Assembly: GCA_010645155.1 (NCBI GenBank)
Contig: CM021320.1
Coordinates: forward strand, 7,544,149-7,608,148
From: Tigriopus japonicus
Lineage: Eukaryota; Arthropoda; Copepoda; Harpacticoida; Harpacticidae
Direction of reading: 5' to 3'
Length of the DNA: 64,000 nt
In this document: in pieces, positions 1-11,150 of the stretch
How the letters are laid out: each line of letters starts with the position of its first letter
Position numbering within the stretch: position 1 is the first letter of the stretch
Program-made: the position numbers and the translations under genes
The notes under the pieces: generated by a model
What the model was told of the DNA's origin: nothing
Seen by the model: only the letters and a program-made list of their open reading frames with translations
Database searches by the model: none

Positions 1-834
1 GGAAAACCATTCCCTGGGATAGCAAGATCAACAAGAATTCGAATCTTAAAGAATTGAATTTAAAGAGGAATTCAAAATGTTAATCCAATTAGCAAAGAAC
101 TAAGTTTAAAGCACATTTTATCCAAATCTTCATATTCATTAATGTACGTAATTAGTGGGCTTGTGCCCAAGCTCTGAAATGACTGCGAGGTTGACAAAGA
201 AACAAATTTTAAACTTCCGCCGTATTTTTCATTGACGAAAGTAGAGAAAGGACCAAGAAAAGCCGAACAAGAAATATTTTGCTCAGAAAATTGGTCCAAA
301 TGCACCTTTTCGCCAAATGCACAACGAAAACAGTGTCACTCAATTCCTTTCAATTTGGGCTGTAATCGTCACCACTGATCTTGCAATTATTTACAAAAAA
401 AATATTGTAATTCCTTTGCTTTTCCTACAATCATATTTTATTGCGGTTTTTGTGATTTTAAAATAATTCTTGGATGTCTTGTAGAGCATTGTCAGAGTAA
501 ATGTGGAAAGTTAACATAAAAAGGGTTAGTTAGTGGGTCATCAAGTTCAATTGTTGCTTGAAGACCACGATAGCAAGCACAATAATAGTGTGATTAGGCA
601 TGAACATCGAGATGTTCCAGATTCTAGAACATCTGGAGACGTCTTTGTTTTAGGTACCAGGCCAAACTATTCCAGATTTATTTCAGAACCCCTGTATCCT
701 GTCGACACATTTTTCATACTAAAAAGTGCACCTTCATATGATCTTAAAAAATAAGTAGCGATGCTTTGTACTTTCGGATCTTGGACGCTTTCTATGGTTC
801 AAAAGATGTATCTTCATTACAATTCACCATATGA
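1..834. other. intergenic, no gene seen
   Basis: No open frame here has a convincing domain or splice context. The only structure seen is a small interrupted palindrome at 610-634 (AGATGTTC / GAACATCT arms of 8 bp with a 9-bp spacer). The right edge holds the left target-site duplication of the MITE that starts at 835. Confidence 0.5.
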
Positions 835-1051
835 CAAGGTCGGCGAACGGTGGGCCACGGTCCACATGTGGGCCCAAGGGTGGTCATTGGTGGGCCCGGC
901 GCTATGGGGAAGGTCCAAAATAGTGGGCCTGTGGGCCATCCATAGTACTGTACACGTGGGCCCAAAGCTTTTTGATCATAAATTTATGGGCCCTTGGACA
1001 AAACAACGTCTGTTAGGTGGACCTTGACCTAAAAACAGTCATCGAACCTTG
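835..1051. mobile_element. hAT-type MITE, 217 bp, with intact target-site duplication
   Basis: Seen: the identical 8-mer CCATATGA flanks the element at 827-834 and 1052-1059, and the ends start CAAGGTCGGCGAAC and, reverse-complemented, CAAGGTTCGATGAC. The interior is rich in GTGGGCC/GGGCCC words and has no open frame of its own. Known: 8-bp duplications and short CA-type or TA-type inverted ends are typical of the hAT superfamily. The interior (about 845-920, minus strand) aligns by eye with 7110-7187, sharing an ATTTTGGAC-YTTCCC block and an ATATGTGGG block, so this is a relative of the outer element at 3831-7187. Non-autonomous; mobilised in trans if at all. Confidence 0.75.
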
Positions 1052-1059
1052 CCATATGA

Positions 1060-3822
1060 GAACACTTTAGGCTAGCAGGTGTTTGGGAGGAACTTCAAAT
1101 GGATAATGTTGAATCTTTACTAGTGATCAGAGCTCAAAAAATGTATAATATGACTTGACACTTGTTTTAACACACAAATGAAGCATTCCACAGCGTCTTT
1201 TGGTCCAATTTGAATGGTTAAAGTACTTATAGTTTTTATCTGATAAAAATACAGTGTAGTCCATAGGTAACGTCCACTAGATCTTAGCAGCAATTTATAA
1301 CAAAGCAAGATACCTTACCGACTTTTTGGATCGGTAACAGGAAAAGTAGAGGTGTGTCCCTATGACATGTAAAGAAGTGGCACAATTTTTTAGTTTTAGG
1401 TTTTATGTTTAAGTTAATCAGGCTGCGCCACAATCGTTGCAAAAACTACCATGATCAAAGCTCTTGCAGTCTCTCCAAAATTTTGAAGGCAAAATTACTC
1501 GTTCTAAACAAAATTTTTTTGAAAGCCTTTGCCTTCCACTTCTAACGTTCATCAAAGGATTTGAGTTAACATGGGTGAATAAGTGGAATACGAAAAATGC
1601 AGAGCAATAGAAAACCTGATATAAAGCTGAAGAGTAATCAATGCCTCAAAAACCGGAAACACTAAAAGCAGATGGTGTCCTATTGTTGATTTAAGGAACT
1701 GTCCAGCTCTCTTATCGAGCGTACGTACCTCAGGCGGTGGAGTCGTTCTTGAAAATAAAAATCTGAGTTCTATACCGAGTCATAGACCACTGAATTGTTT
1801 ACAGTCCTCTATGACCGAGTCAGTCAATGTCGCTAAGACATGTTACGAATGTACCTAAAGATGCCACCTGTGACTGGTATTTCTTCAATATCTGTGCGCT
1901 ATCATTGTGTTTCGAGTAATTTTTTGTTTGGCATGGGACACCACACTACTAAAAGTTTGCTTTGATTCACAACAAAGAGCCTTTTTAATATACAGTTTTG
2001 GAAAATACGTTACAGCAGTTTTAAGGCTCTTGATATAGTAACTTTAGGAACCTCCGCATAATATTTTTGTTGTAATAATCTGACTTTAAAAAATAAAACT
2101 AGAACTCTTATTATTTGAGCAAACTTTTAATCAGAAATTCTTACCCAATTGTGGGTATGTCATCAGAATAAAGTTGGAAATAAGAGTTCACATGGGGACG
2201 TATATCTAAAGTACTAGTATTTAGTTAATATCAGAGAAGAATTGCTAATCGTTGGAAACATTTTTTAAAATAACTTTTTGAGCCAACAACCCTATTTCAA
2301 ACATCTTTGGAATTTGAAATAGGCCCCTCCAACTGAAAGAAACACATTTTGGAATTTTAATTGGTAAATACTCTTTTGACTTCTCATTTACACAATCGAG
2401 TTTTCAAGAGTCCTCCCCTAAGAACCATTTATTTGCCCTTGATTCACCCACTCAGACCATGTCCATTGTATTTATGTGCATGTACCCTTTAGAGCACGAT
2501 TGCCATCAAGCGCTTTACAATTGTAAATGCCTAACATCTCTTGATGCGTAAGATTTCAACTCGTCCTGTTAGTTTTTCCGTCGGTCTCAATGGTCATTGT
2601 GTCTGGGAACGGAACCTATCAGATCGGGTCGGTTTTTTGCACTACCAATGCAAATCGTCGTATACATGTCAGGTCCATCATGTCTACCATCTCGAGAATC
2701 TCTTTCGGGGCCCATTTTCCTTGGGAAGTTGCCCCACCAAAACTTGTAGGTGGTCGTTCTTTGTAAGCGCTCTATGGATGAGATGATTACACGCCATTTC
2801 AATGGCAGCGAATTTCTTCATCACACCTGCGAACGAAACAAACTACGTATTTAGCGCGTTGCGTTGGTAATGATGATGATTGCTTTTGAGCTATTTTCCT
2901 CGACATCAACAACAGACTTTGACCTTCAGCGAGGCCATTGCATAAGTTGTGATTTATCTCGGCCAAAGAAAGACCTAAATGACCATTCATGATAATTCAG
3001 TTCAAGACACGCTTCCTTCCAAACCCGTTATTAAAGGATGAAGATTGCAGAGTTTTCTACCCCAAACCAAGGAAACAATTGCCATTTTAGAGGCTTCCAA
3101 CATTATTTTGCCTTTACATAAGCCCTCTTGAATGAGAAGAGTTCGTAAAAGGTACGTTTAAGAATGGAGCTCTAACAAAAGAACAACTTATTTTAGCTGA
3201 CGGTTCGAAGACGTGTAATTGGGCTAAAAACGAGAGCCTGAGCAAATAAAGAATACTCTACCTTTGGGATAATGAAACTGAAATTTGAACGAAGTACCAG
3301 ATTCTTTAAGAGAACTATTTTTGAATGCTTTTGATGATTGTGCAATAAAATCTTCTTAATGCGTTGTTTTGTTTTGCGTGGAAGTTTTGGGTTTTATGAC
3401 GATCAAAGGTAGCTTTTCAGAATATTTGTTGTCGCCTGAAGCAAGGATGACAAAATACCATGATGCATAGGGTATCCACAAAAACCAGTTATACATTTTG
3501 GTTAATTTGAAGATTTCTTGCCAATTTGCGGCACAAAATGTGAGTTTGGAAAGTGTTTTTTTTTAAATTCTTGTTTTTTAGAAAATATATGTTGAATAAA
3601 ATATTCTGTAGAATAGATTACCATTTAGAACACTAGATTCATACCAAAAAGGTATTGAACATTATGGAGAGGACCTAATAAAAGAGAACAAATTCACAAT
3701 CTTTTATCGAGTTAAATATTTTATTTCAGTGTAATTGCTGTCGAAAAATGTCTCATTTGGTCATCAAATATTACTTGGAAAACAAACATGGGAGGCGAGT
3801 AAATCAAAAGTTGAGAATAAAC
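1060..3822. other. intergenic, no gene seen
   Basis: About 2.8 kb without a supported gene. Short frames at 2541-2990 on both strands have no recognisable domain. One hairpin is visible at 2291-2323 (CCTATTTCAAA / TTTGAAATAGG, 11-bp arms, 11-nt loop). Confidence 0.45.
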
Positions 3823-3918
3823 CATTAAATCAGTGGTTGGCAGCTTTTGAACCAAGGGCCGTCAAATTTGATATCGTTTAATTAAGGGCTCACCAAACTG
3901 AAGGTCGTGGGTATAAGG

Positions 3919-5530
3919 TAGGGATGGGTGACACCGGTAATTTTGACCTCGACACCGACACCGATACCGGAAGGTTGAAACCGACACTGACACCGACACC
4001 GGTGTCGAAGTTTCTCATCGACACCGCGGTGTCGACACTGCTGGTGTCGACGCCGACACTGACACCAATAGCGACACCGATACCAGTAATTCATATTAGA
4101 ATTTGGGGTTTAAAAATCATCCAAAGTTTTATCAATTACATAAAAATTTCCATCCTTTTTGGTAGCCCTTAACCCCAAATGAAGGAAGGGAAAGCATCTG
4201 ATAACTTTCCCATTTGGAATTTCTTACAAGTAGGGTCCAGAATTACATTTTTGTCATTAAGGTCATATATTTTGTGTTTGGAGACGCATGTTTGAAGGAT
4301 ACTTCATCAGTTGACTTCCACCTTTTCTGAGTCTTTGTAATGTTTTCAGGCTTCTTCAATGACACCATACAAATGTCAGTTTTTACGTAAAATATGTTTA
4401 ACACCAACATTTGATTAGAAATGCACTAATAGGCTTTTTATACACTTGAAGTCAATTATGGAAGGATGCTTGTAGCGTGCCTAGGTGCTGACAAAATGAA
4501 ACATTCTAAACCAGAACTACCATCATGTTTGCAAAAAAAATGTTGCATCTATTGGGGAAATTGAAAATTCCATTGTTAAATCTGGTTGGTGACAAGTGTG
4601 CCTCCAACAACAACTAGTTAGATTTATTGCCAAATACATATTTGATAGATTGGTGTACGCCCACAAAATAGCCAAATAATGGCTTTGTATTACTTTTTTA
4701 TGAATGTATGGCTCTTCTTCCAAATATTTGGTTTCTGTTGAAGAAAATGTGTATCAAATACTTTGCCGCTTTTTAGCAAATGTTTTTCTGGGCCCTGCTT
4801 ATAACATTGTGGAAAGTAATGGGTTCAAAATGGTTTCTTGATGTTTTTGAGCTGGAGAAGCCGTTTAAGAAACGATAAATGCTGGAGAGCCATGGTGATG
4901 TTAAATTTCAAAAGTCTATTCTTCTGCTTAAAGCATTAGCAAATTTTTTATTCGAATTCCCCAAAAACATAATTGAATATAATTGTTTTAACATTTTTTT
5001 CACTTTATTTTTAAGTATCCTTATGTACAATGTTATCTACAATATTGTCATTTTAGGTAAATCTTTAAATTTCATCAAACAAAATAGTCAAATTGTGCTT
5101 TGATGATTTGATTGAAGTGTTACTGAAATTTGAAAGGAGAAAGATCCATTATTTTTTAGGTCAATAATGATCTTTGTATTCCCCATAACAAGGTCAATAG
5201 TAAAATATACTTCAAGACATTTATTGGGGAGCTCAGTTTGGATAGACCTAGACTTTCTTCACAAAAATCAAAAAGAAATATAGTTCAACTGAAATAGAGA
5301 GGAGAAAATAGGTTTTCATCTCACAATACCCTGCATGGGGATATGATATACCATTGCTTTGCAAGCCTTACAATGTAATTTGGCGTGATTTGCGGAACTT
5401 TGAAAAAAAACTTACAAAACCTTAAAATTTCGACACCGGAATCCTGGTGTCGACACTGACACCGAAATCCAAAAAAGCCGGTGTCGGTGTCGACACCTCG
5501 ACACCCACACCGGCTTCTTGCCCACCCCTA
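3919..5530. mobile_element. hAT-like element with GACACC subterminal repeats and perfect TSD
   Basis: The 8-mer GTATAAGG is present at 3911-3918 and again at 5531-5538. Ends are TAGGGATGGGTG at the left and, reverse-complemented, TAGGGGTGGGCAAG at the right, both very like known hAT termini. Just inside both ends lie dense GACACC/GGTGTC hexamers (about 3935-4085 and 5430-5515), often paired as GACACCGGTGTC. The 1612-bp length includes a secondary insertion at 4231-4797, leaving about 1.04 kb of original sequence. No transposase frame is visible, so it is non-autonomous. hAT transposases are known to bind short subterminal repeats (Ac and its AAACGG motif), and I infer that role for the hexamers. 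Confidence 0.8.
4231..4797. mobile_element. hAT-like element nested in 3919-5530
   Basis: Left end TAGGGTCCAG at 4231, right end CTGGGCCCTG finishing at 4797; flanking 8-mers CTTACAAG (4223-4230) and CTTATAAC (4798-4805) agree at 6 of 8. The interior from about 4500 to the right end aligns by eye with the intact element at 51109-51613, including the block around the CATCTATTGGGG / CATCTGTTGGGA motif and the terminal GCAAATNTTTTTC-GGGCCCT segment. The copy is degenerate and has no transposase frame. It must have inserted after its host element. Confidence 0.55.
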
Positions 5531-5635
5531 GTATAAGGGCCCACAAATTAAGAATTGTTGAGCTGTGTGCCCACTAGAGCTGTGCATCGGATGCGAAAGG
5601 TCCTCCAAATCCAATTCAAACTGAATTTTCATCAT

Positions 5636-5826
5636 CCGAACGAGTCCGAATCCGAAAATTTGATGCTCAATCCGAACGAATCCGAATCCGAAAATTTGAT
5701 GCTCAATCCGAACGAATCCGAATCCGAAAATTTGATGCTCAATCCGAACGAATCCGAATCCGAAAATTTGATGCTCAATCCGAACGAATCCGAACGAATC
5801 CGAATCCAAAAATTTGCCGTGCAATC
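5636..5826. repeat. left 36-bp tandem array (four full units plus a degenerate one)
   Basis: Units start CCGAACGA at 5636, 5672, 5708 and 5744, each 36 bp and nearly identical, followed by a degenerate extended unit to about 5826. Each unit contains three CCGAA hexamer-like words and a spacer ending GATGCTCAAT. Because 36 is divisible by three the array stays open in several frames; those frames are not genes. Confidence 0.9.
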
Positions 5827-6108
5827 CGAAAAAATCCGTAATCCTAAATTCAAAGTACTTTGGAAGAGCCATGTTGTTGGAAGTTTAGATGGGCATTCTA
5901 AAAACATTTCCTTGGTGTTGAGAATAGCAAGGAGAAATCTCTCCACCCTTAAATGACCTTGTGAAATGAGCAAATAGTTTTTACTCTTTGATAAGGCCTA
6001 CAACAAAGCATGGCCAAGCTGAGCATTAAGAAATGATGCTAATTGAATCATTTCAATTTTTAATCTGTTCTTGTACATTGTGGATTCAGCGTTGAAAATA
6101 CTATTATT

Positions 6109-6470
6109 TTAGTCAAAGAAACCGCCTTTTTCGTGAAAAACTCTTTCCAGTCTGGGCCTGAATCGGGAGCAGGCCTTGGCTGCTAAGTCCTTGGACAAGT
6201 TTGCAAATTCATGGCGGCTCTTTTGCTTCAATTCGTCTGAGGTGTTGCATGGAGTTCGGTTGGTATATCTTTTAACCACGCCCAATATGAAAAAATCCAA
6301 CGGATTGAGATCCAAAGAGTTAGGAGGTCAAAATTAAGTCCGGTCCAACGAAATCGCCAAAATTGTCTTACAGCCAGACTTTGTTTATTGTACTTTCCGG
6401 CGCGAATTTCTAACAAGACCTCTTGTCTTTTCCACCAAACTGAAACTGTTAATTCTTCTTTTGATGCCAT
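6109..6470 (-). pseudogene. internally deleted mariner-like transposase (DD41D/maT-type relic)
   Basis: On the minus strand, ATG at 6470 opens a peptide starting MASKEELTVSVWWKRQE, which resembles the N-terminus of arthropod mariner-family transposases. In another frame, residues DLNPLDFFILG and a tail ending GGFFD (stop at 6109-6111) match the C-terminal catalytic-aspartate segment of the same family. The two parts are joined almost directly, so most of the DNA-binding and catalytic domain is missing and the frame is broken: it cannot be active. The sequence TACAGGGTGCG (minus strand, near 6581-6594) upstream of the start looks like the element's terminal repeat; I found no partner at the other end. 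It sits inside the hAT-like element 5575-7071. Confidence 0.65.
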
Positions 6471-6841
6471 TTTTCGTCCACACACTCACATATGACTCAT
6501 CTTTGAGCTGACAAAATTTCAAACCTATAGCTCTAACAGATATTCCAAAAAACACCACCAAAGTCGATCAACAAATACCATACGCACCCTGTATATTTGA
6601 TAAAACATGATTTGATAAAACATGAAACAATTAAATAACTTGCAGAGTAATAAAAAAATCCTTAGTTGAAGGTATGGAAATTACATTATAAAATCAAGAA
6701 AAAATTGTTACAAGATGGATATCTTGAGAATTGAAATTTCGAAAAAAAATGAACAAAAATGTTCGGATTAGTTTCGGATTATGTTAGATCCGAAAAAATA
6801 TTTCGCACATCCGAAATCGAATCCGACATGCTTTGACGAAT

Positions 6842-7021
6842 CCGAACTAATCCGAATCCGAAAATGCTTGCGTCAATCCGAACTAATCCGAATCCGAAAA
6901 TTCTTGTGCCAATCCGAACTAATCCGAATCCGAAAATTCTTGCGTCAATCCGAACTAATCCGAATCCGAAAATTCTTGCGTCAATCCGAACTAATCCGAA
7001 TCCGAAAATTCTTGTGTCAAT
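6842..7021. repeat. right 36-bp tandem array (five units)
   Basis: Five consecutive 36-bp units starting CCGAACTAATCC at 6842, with small changes in the spacer (TTGCGTC, TTGTGCC, TTGTGTC). It matches the left array at 5636-5826 in period and core words. Both arrays read in the same direction, although the element's ends are inverted. There are no unique spacers, so this is not a CRISPR-like array. Confidence 0.9.
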
Positions 7022-7195
7022 CCGAACGAATCCGATCGGATCCGAAAAGTCGGATCCGATGCACAACTCTAGTGCCCATTGACTAAGTATCATGGATCAA
7101 CCTTGGGTCCATTATTTTGGACTTTCCCTTGCTGATCCCACCAAAAAACACCCATAGGACCATATGTGGGCTGGTCGTTGACCCCTGCCTTAAAA

Positions 7196-8256
7196 CATAG
7201 CAAAATAGCAATGCAGGTCTAGTTATTTATGATTGATAGTCAATTAAAAAAATTGTTGCTTAAATGACTCATTTACCTACATAAATCGCCAAAGCTGAAC
7301 ACCAGAGGAGAGGCTTATTAGTATTTATTCCTCGTGGCCAAAAGGTATGAGTGTATAACTAATAAAAGAACCTCTTTGTACTTTGTACAAAAAGAATTGC
7401 TCACGAACTAGCTTTGAGATGTCCGAGAAATCTCATTAGAATGACAGGAAACAAAACATGCTCAAGACTTCAAGGGCTGCTATTGGGCACGTTTCATCTA
7501 CTGGGTGATCCAATGTTGGGGCTATTGAGAACCTCTAATGGCTTAACATCAGACAATTTGTCCAACACTTGCTAAAGCGCTTCAACATACAAAGCTTGTT
7601 CATCCGTCATCAATAACATTGACAAGACTTCCAAGAACGTGTAATTTTGAGTTTATGTTGCATTTTTAGGCCCGACCGCCCTTCCTTTTATGGGATGGGT
7701 CCCTTTTTGTAACCCATTCGATTCGGTCATGTTCTCGCCTCCTCAGTTCTTTCATGCATGCATTTCAGTTTGGCCGTGAAGATGGTTTATTTCTAGGCAT
7801 TCTTCAAAAGTCATCTTTCCACTTAGTCAAATTCGACACCCCTTCATCTTTTATTGACCCAAAAAGGAAACTTATTTTTGAACGTTTTCGAACTTGGAAA
7901 AAGGATAAAATTTGTGATTGGCTGGACACTGAAAGAAAAACAGGAATCATGAGTACGTGAACACGGAACAAATTAGAAATTTAAAGCAAAAAGGAAAAGG
8001 CATATTAAATTCAGTTTTGAACTTTGGATGACTTATGGATTTATCCGTTTCAAATTCCAAGTTCATATGTTGTGAAGCAAATAAACCCGAACTATACCTG
8101 ACTTAAATTAATACAACATGAAAGTATTGATGTTTTGGTTTCTTCTTTATTAGTTCTAAACAATATTTAAATCTATTGTTTTTAGGTAATAGGTTATTTT
8201 TCGGTGCAAAACCACTCGTTAAAAGTTTTAAACAGATGGTACATGCAATGTTTTAA
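7196..8256. other. intergenic, no gene seen
   Basis: About 1 kb of unremarkable sequence. The short frame near 7754-7960 has no recognisable domain and no splice evidence. Confidence 0.45.
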
Positions 8257-8755
8257 GATTGAAGGTAAAAAGGTCACAAACAAAACGGTCACAAGCAAAT
8301 GGGTCGCAATAAAAAGGCCACGAGTAAAAAAGATCGCAACAAAAAGGTCACAGGGTAGAATGATCACGGTAAAAAGATACCTTTTCTCTGAGTCTTTGTA
8401 TGTTCCACGCAGAATGTCTTAGAAGCCCATGGGCATATGGAGAAAAGAAGGGTGTAACTTTGACTCTAGAGGGGCAAGGACACCCTCCGCGGTCCAACGG
8501 ACCCAAGGCGGGTTCGGACCATTGTTCAAAAATCTGTTGAGAGTTACATCGTGTCGACTAAGCTCATGAGGCCTTAACATAATAGTGCTCCACTATATCA
8601 ATCTTGGGTCCCATCGGACAATATTGAACCATAGAATATACCAGGGCCCTTGGGGTCACCCCTTTGGCTACCTGTGGAGCTGTGCGGGTCTGTGATCTTT
8701 TTACTGTGACTTTTTACCGTGACCTTCTTACCTTTTGACCGTTTTACCGCGCAAC
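8257..8755. mobile_element. repeat element with GGTCAC-rich inverted ends, copy 1
   Basis: The left end is a run of degenerate 12-14-bp units of the type GGTCAC-AA-AAAA (8263-8385). The right end (8692-8755) is the same kind of unit in inverse orientation, reading GTGACC-TTTTTAC. The central part (about 8385-8670) is repeated at 57910-58290. Inverted arrays of this form suggest a non-autonomous DNA transposon whose repeats are transposase sites; I could not find a clear target-site duplication. Lys/Arg/Thr-rich frames across the array are artefacts. Confidence 0.6.
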
Positions 8756-9519
8756 TGTTTAATCCTTGAACAAATTCCAAAAGGACGTTAGATAAACCAA
8801 AGTATTGCTAAAAACTCATGCAGTCTCATGATTATGCAACATTTGCAAGCAAAAATATATTTTTTTGTTTTAAAAGTTTGGATGTTTGTCTTAAAGGAAT
8901 TATACATTTTTCAACACTAGAAATACAAGGGGATTGATCCGTAGGTCCAACTTAGCATGTAGCTCTCCTTTTTTGATAAAATATTTGTTTTCAAAAGGTG
9001 TAAATGTCTTCAAAATATAATTTGTTAATCCCATTTTTTATTTTCAACCGATGCACGTAATGTTATCACAAATAATTGTTCAAGAGATTTGAAACCTGAC
9101 CACGGGCTAAAGTTAATTTCGTTAATAAAATTGCATTGTTGATAATCGATAAATCAACAGCCCAATAGATGTCTTGAACATACGTACGTACAGTTAGGTC
9201 AAGAGTGGTTGTTAAAAATCCTGAAAACGGGCTTTAAAACCCTAACGATAGGTCGTCTGATAAATACGTAGCTTCGTTGTAATGAAGAGAGGAGTAAATT
9301 GAAACGTGTAGGTTTGCAGTACAATAAGACATTTTAAGGTCTTTCTTTAGTACCTTCCTGACGCTTGGTTTGGATATGACATTGACATCCCAAGGTATAC
9401 CTCATCTGTCATTGGTATGAAACACAATTCCTGCATTGGTCTGTAAACACTAGCTAGGATGTTAAGTGCACTAATTCTGCGTCTAAAATTGCGTCTTCTT
9501 AATTCTAATTAAGTGCACT
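8756..9519. other. intergenic, no gene seen
   Basis: No supported gene, element end or clear repeat was found in this stretch. Confidence 0.4.
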
Positions 9520-9549
9520 AGAGATGTAAAAATTCCTTTTTACATCTCT
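9520..9549. repeat. perfect 13-bp-arm hairpin
   Basis: AGAGATGTAAAAA (9520-9532) is followed after TTCC by its exact complement (9537-9549). A closely similar hairpin occurs at 58296-58322. Function unknown. Confidence 0.7.
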
Positions 9550-9922
9550 ATTTTTGCTTTCCTCCTTTTATTCATTGTGGACAAATACCAAAATTACTCC
9601 ACTACCTCCATTTATACCCCCGTGCTAACTCCTGTATCCCCACCCAGCCAATACTCATTAATCAGCCAGATAAAATGGTGTTAGAGTGGCTCACAACATT
9701 AAAGACATTAAATTCAAATGGCTCGAGTAAAAAATGTTAAACATAAGCAGCGTTTAAAAGGCAGCTTGTTTTGTCAGACTAAACTCGAGGATGTGTACAC
9801 TACATAGATGCATTAATTAAAGATATCTCAATTTTGACGGCACCCAAAAGCACCCTCTGGAAGGGATTACCTAGAGTTATTCTTTAAAGCGGTGCCTCAT
9901 GATGAAGCGTTGTGTGTAACAC

Positions 9923-10065
9923 AAATATCCTTCATGAAGTTTGCGTCTCAGAGTCAATCCAGAAAATACAGCCTGAGTCATCTAAAGGTCACGGATCAAA
10001 CTACTGTCGCCGTAGTCTGCCTGTTTAGCTAGAACTGAGTAGTCTGGGGCTTGGTCTATGGTACA
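9923..10065 (+). repeat. dispersed repeat R2, copy A
   Basis: About 140 bp here aligns, in inverse orientation, with 55215-55355. Shared blocks include CTCAGAGTCAATCCAGAAAA, AGGTCACGGATC and TCTGCCTG-TTAGCTA-AACTGAG. The class is unknown; no terminal repeats were recognised. The neighbouring 9550-9922 and 10066-10725 hold nothing I can support. Confidence 0.65.
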
Positions 10066-10725
10066 CTATTCTTTGGTATACTCGAGCCATGGAATAAGTG
10101 CACGTAACACTTGAGCTGAGCTAGTGTTTGTTTGGCCCTCCTGAGAGCCGAGAAAATTTGAAGTAGTTACAATGTTTTTGGGGTTCAAAATCACACCTTC
10201 GCCCAACTTGCCCTCGACCATGATATTCACATTCACCCTGTCTGTCATGCAATGGGTTTGGCCATAATCTTTTCCACACCCAAACAGCAAATTAGAATGT
10301 TGGACCATCTGGCTCTTCTTATTCGAATTCAACGTAAATCTTTGTCCATCTGTACAAATTTTTTTGACTGTTGTTGATCTCATGTGACAAATCGCTTACA
10401 CGTCGTAAGCAAATTGCTATCCAAAGTTCCAATCTTTCATATCATTTCAACATAAACAACTACGGGCTGGGCTTAAAATAGTTCCCTGGAGAGCTAGTGA
10501 TGGACCAAAACCACTTTCAAAAAGAAAAAAATGTGAAATCAAAGATTTTTGTCCAAAAACCATTAAAACTTAAGTGCTCGGTTTTAAATAAATATGCGAT
10601 TACTCAACATCGAACACACAAGCCACATAGATTTGAAAGTGAATTATGGATATTTATAATTTTGGAGTCAGCTGCTTAATTTATTAAGTAATTATTGCTT
10701 ATAATTAAAAATGAAGAGTGATAAC

Positions 10726-11051
10726 TAGAGCGAAGATTTAAAAGTTTTAACTTAAAACCTAAGAAAAACATTTCTTGGACATTTTCGCCGAAAAAACTTT
10801 TTGCGGGTTTTTTAACCTATTTTTAACTTTTTAGCAGAAAATTTAAGTAGAAGGAACTTTCTTTCACGTTTTCAGGCCCAATTTTTTTTGAAATTTTACT
10901 CAGACTTACTTTTTATTTTTTTTGTTCATTTGAATCTGGAAAATAAACTTTTTTGTCCGTATTCATCTGAAAAAAACTTTTTTTCGGAATAATTTTTTTT
11001 CTAGCTTAAAAACTTCTTTTTGACATGTTTCCAACGTTTTTCCGCCCTCTA
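10726..11051. mobile_element. probable hAT-like MITE, T-rich
   Basis: Left end TAGAGCGAAG at 10726; right end, reverse-complemented, TAGAGGGCGGAAAA at 11051. The flanking 8-mers GTGATAAC (10718-10725) and GTGATCAG (11052-11059) match at 6 of 8. The interior is full of AACTTTTT-like words in both orientations. No open frame of note. Ends agree only over about six bases, so this is a tentative call. Confidence 0.45.
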
Positions 11052-11150
11052 GTGATCAGTCTATTCCGGCTAAGATTTTTTTCCAACTTAACTTCTTTTT
11101 TTGACATTTTTCCAACTTTTTTCCGCCCTCTAGTGATCAGTCTATTTCGA
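11000..11150. repeat. 81-bp tandem duplication of the element end plus flank
   Basis: The segment ending TTCCGCCCTCTAGTGATCAG is present at 11040-11059 and again at 11120-11140, an 81-bp offset. The repeated unit spans the right terminus of the MITE at 10726-11051 and the adjoining host flank (GTGATCAGTCTATT), so the duplication happened after insertion. Confidence 0.7.

Larger units (their letters stand above)
5575..7071. mobile_element. hAT-like element with CCGAAT-rich 36-bp subterminal arrays
   Basis: Ends are TAGAGCTGTGCATCGGA at 5575 and, reverse-complemented from 7071, TAGAGTTGTGCATCGGA, one mismatch in 17. The flanking 8-mers are GTGCCCAC (5567-5574) and GTGCCCAT (7072-7079), 7 of 8. 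Both subterminal zones are built of 36-bp tandem units made largely of CCGAAT/CCGAAC hexamers. The centre contains a deleted mariner-type transposase relic (6109-6470) and no hAT transposase. Non-autonomous hAT is the best reading; the element as a whole lies inside the older element at 3831-7187. Confidence 0.75.
3831..7187. mobile_element. outer hAT-like MITE, split by two later insertions
   Basis: Left end begins CAGTGGTTGGCAGC at 3831; the right end, reverse-complemented from 7187, begins CAGGGGTCAACGACC. The flanking 8-mers are CATTAAAT (3823-3830) and CCTTAAAA (7188-7195), 6 of 8 alike, so an old duplication is inferred. Two complete elements (3919-5530 and 5575-7071, each with its own 8-bp duplication) sit inside; without them and one copy of each duplication the element would be about 232 bp, close to the 217 bp of its relative at 835-1051. 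Hence this is the oldest layer of a nested stack. The end match is weak beyond the first seven bases, so exact boundaries are tentative. Confidence 0.5.

Noticed and set aside
5528..5973. Open frames of about 113-133 codons with repeated NESESENLML-like peptides on both strands
   Set aside because: They are the 36-bp array read in frames that stay open because 36 is a multiple of three; open on both strands at once.
6842..7021. 36-bp direct repeats resembling a CRISPR array by length
   Set aside because: Units are contiguous, with no unique spacers, and the genome is eukaryotic.
6779..7093. Frames of about 70-104 codons across the right array
   Set aside because: Same artefact of the tandem repeat.
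8204..8780. Lys/Arg/Thr-rich short proteins on both strands
   Set aside because: Produced by the GGTCAC-AA-AAAA units of the repeat element and their inverse copies.
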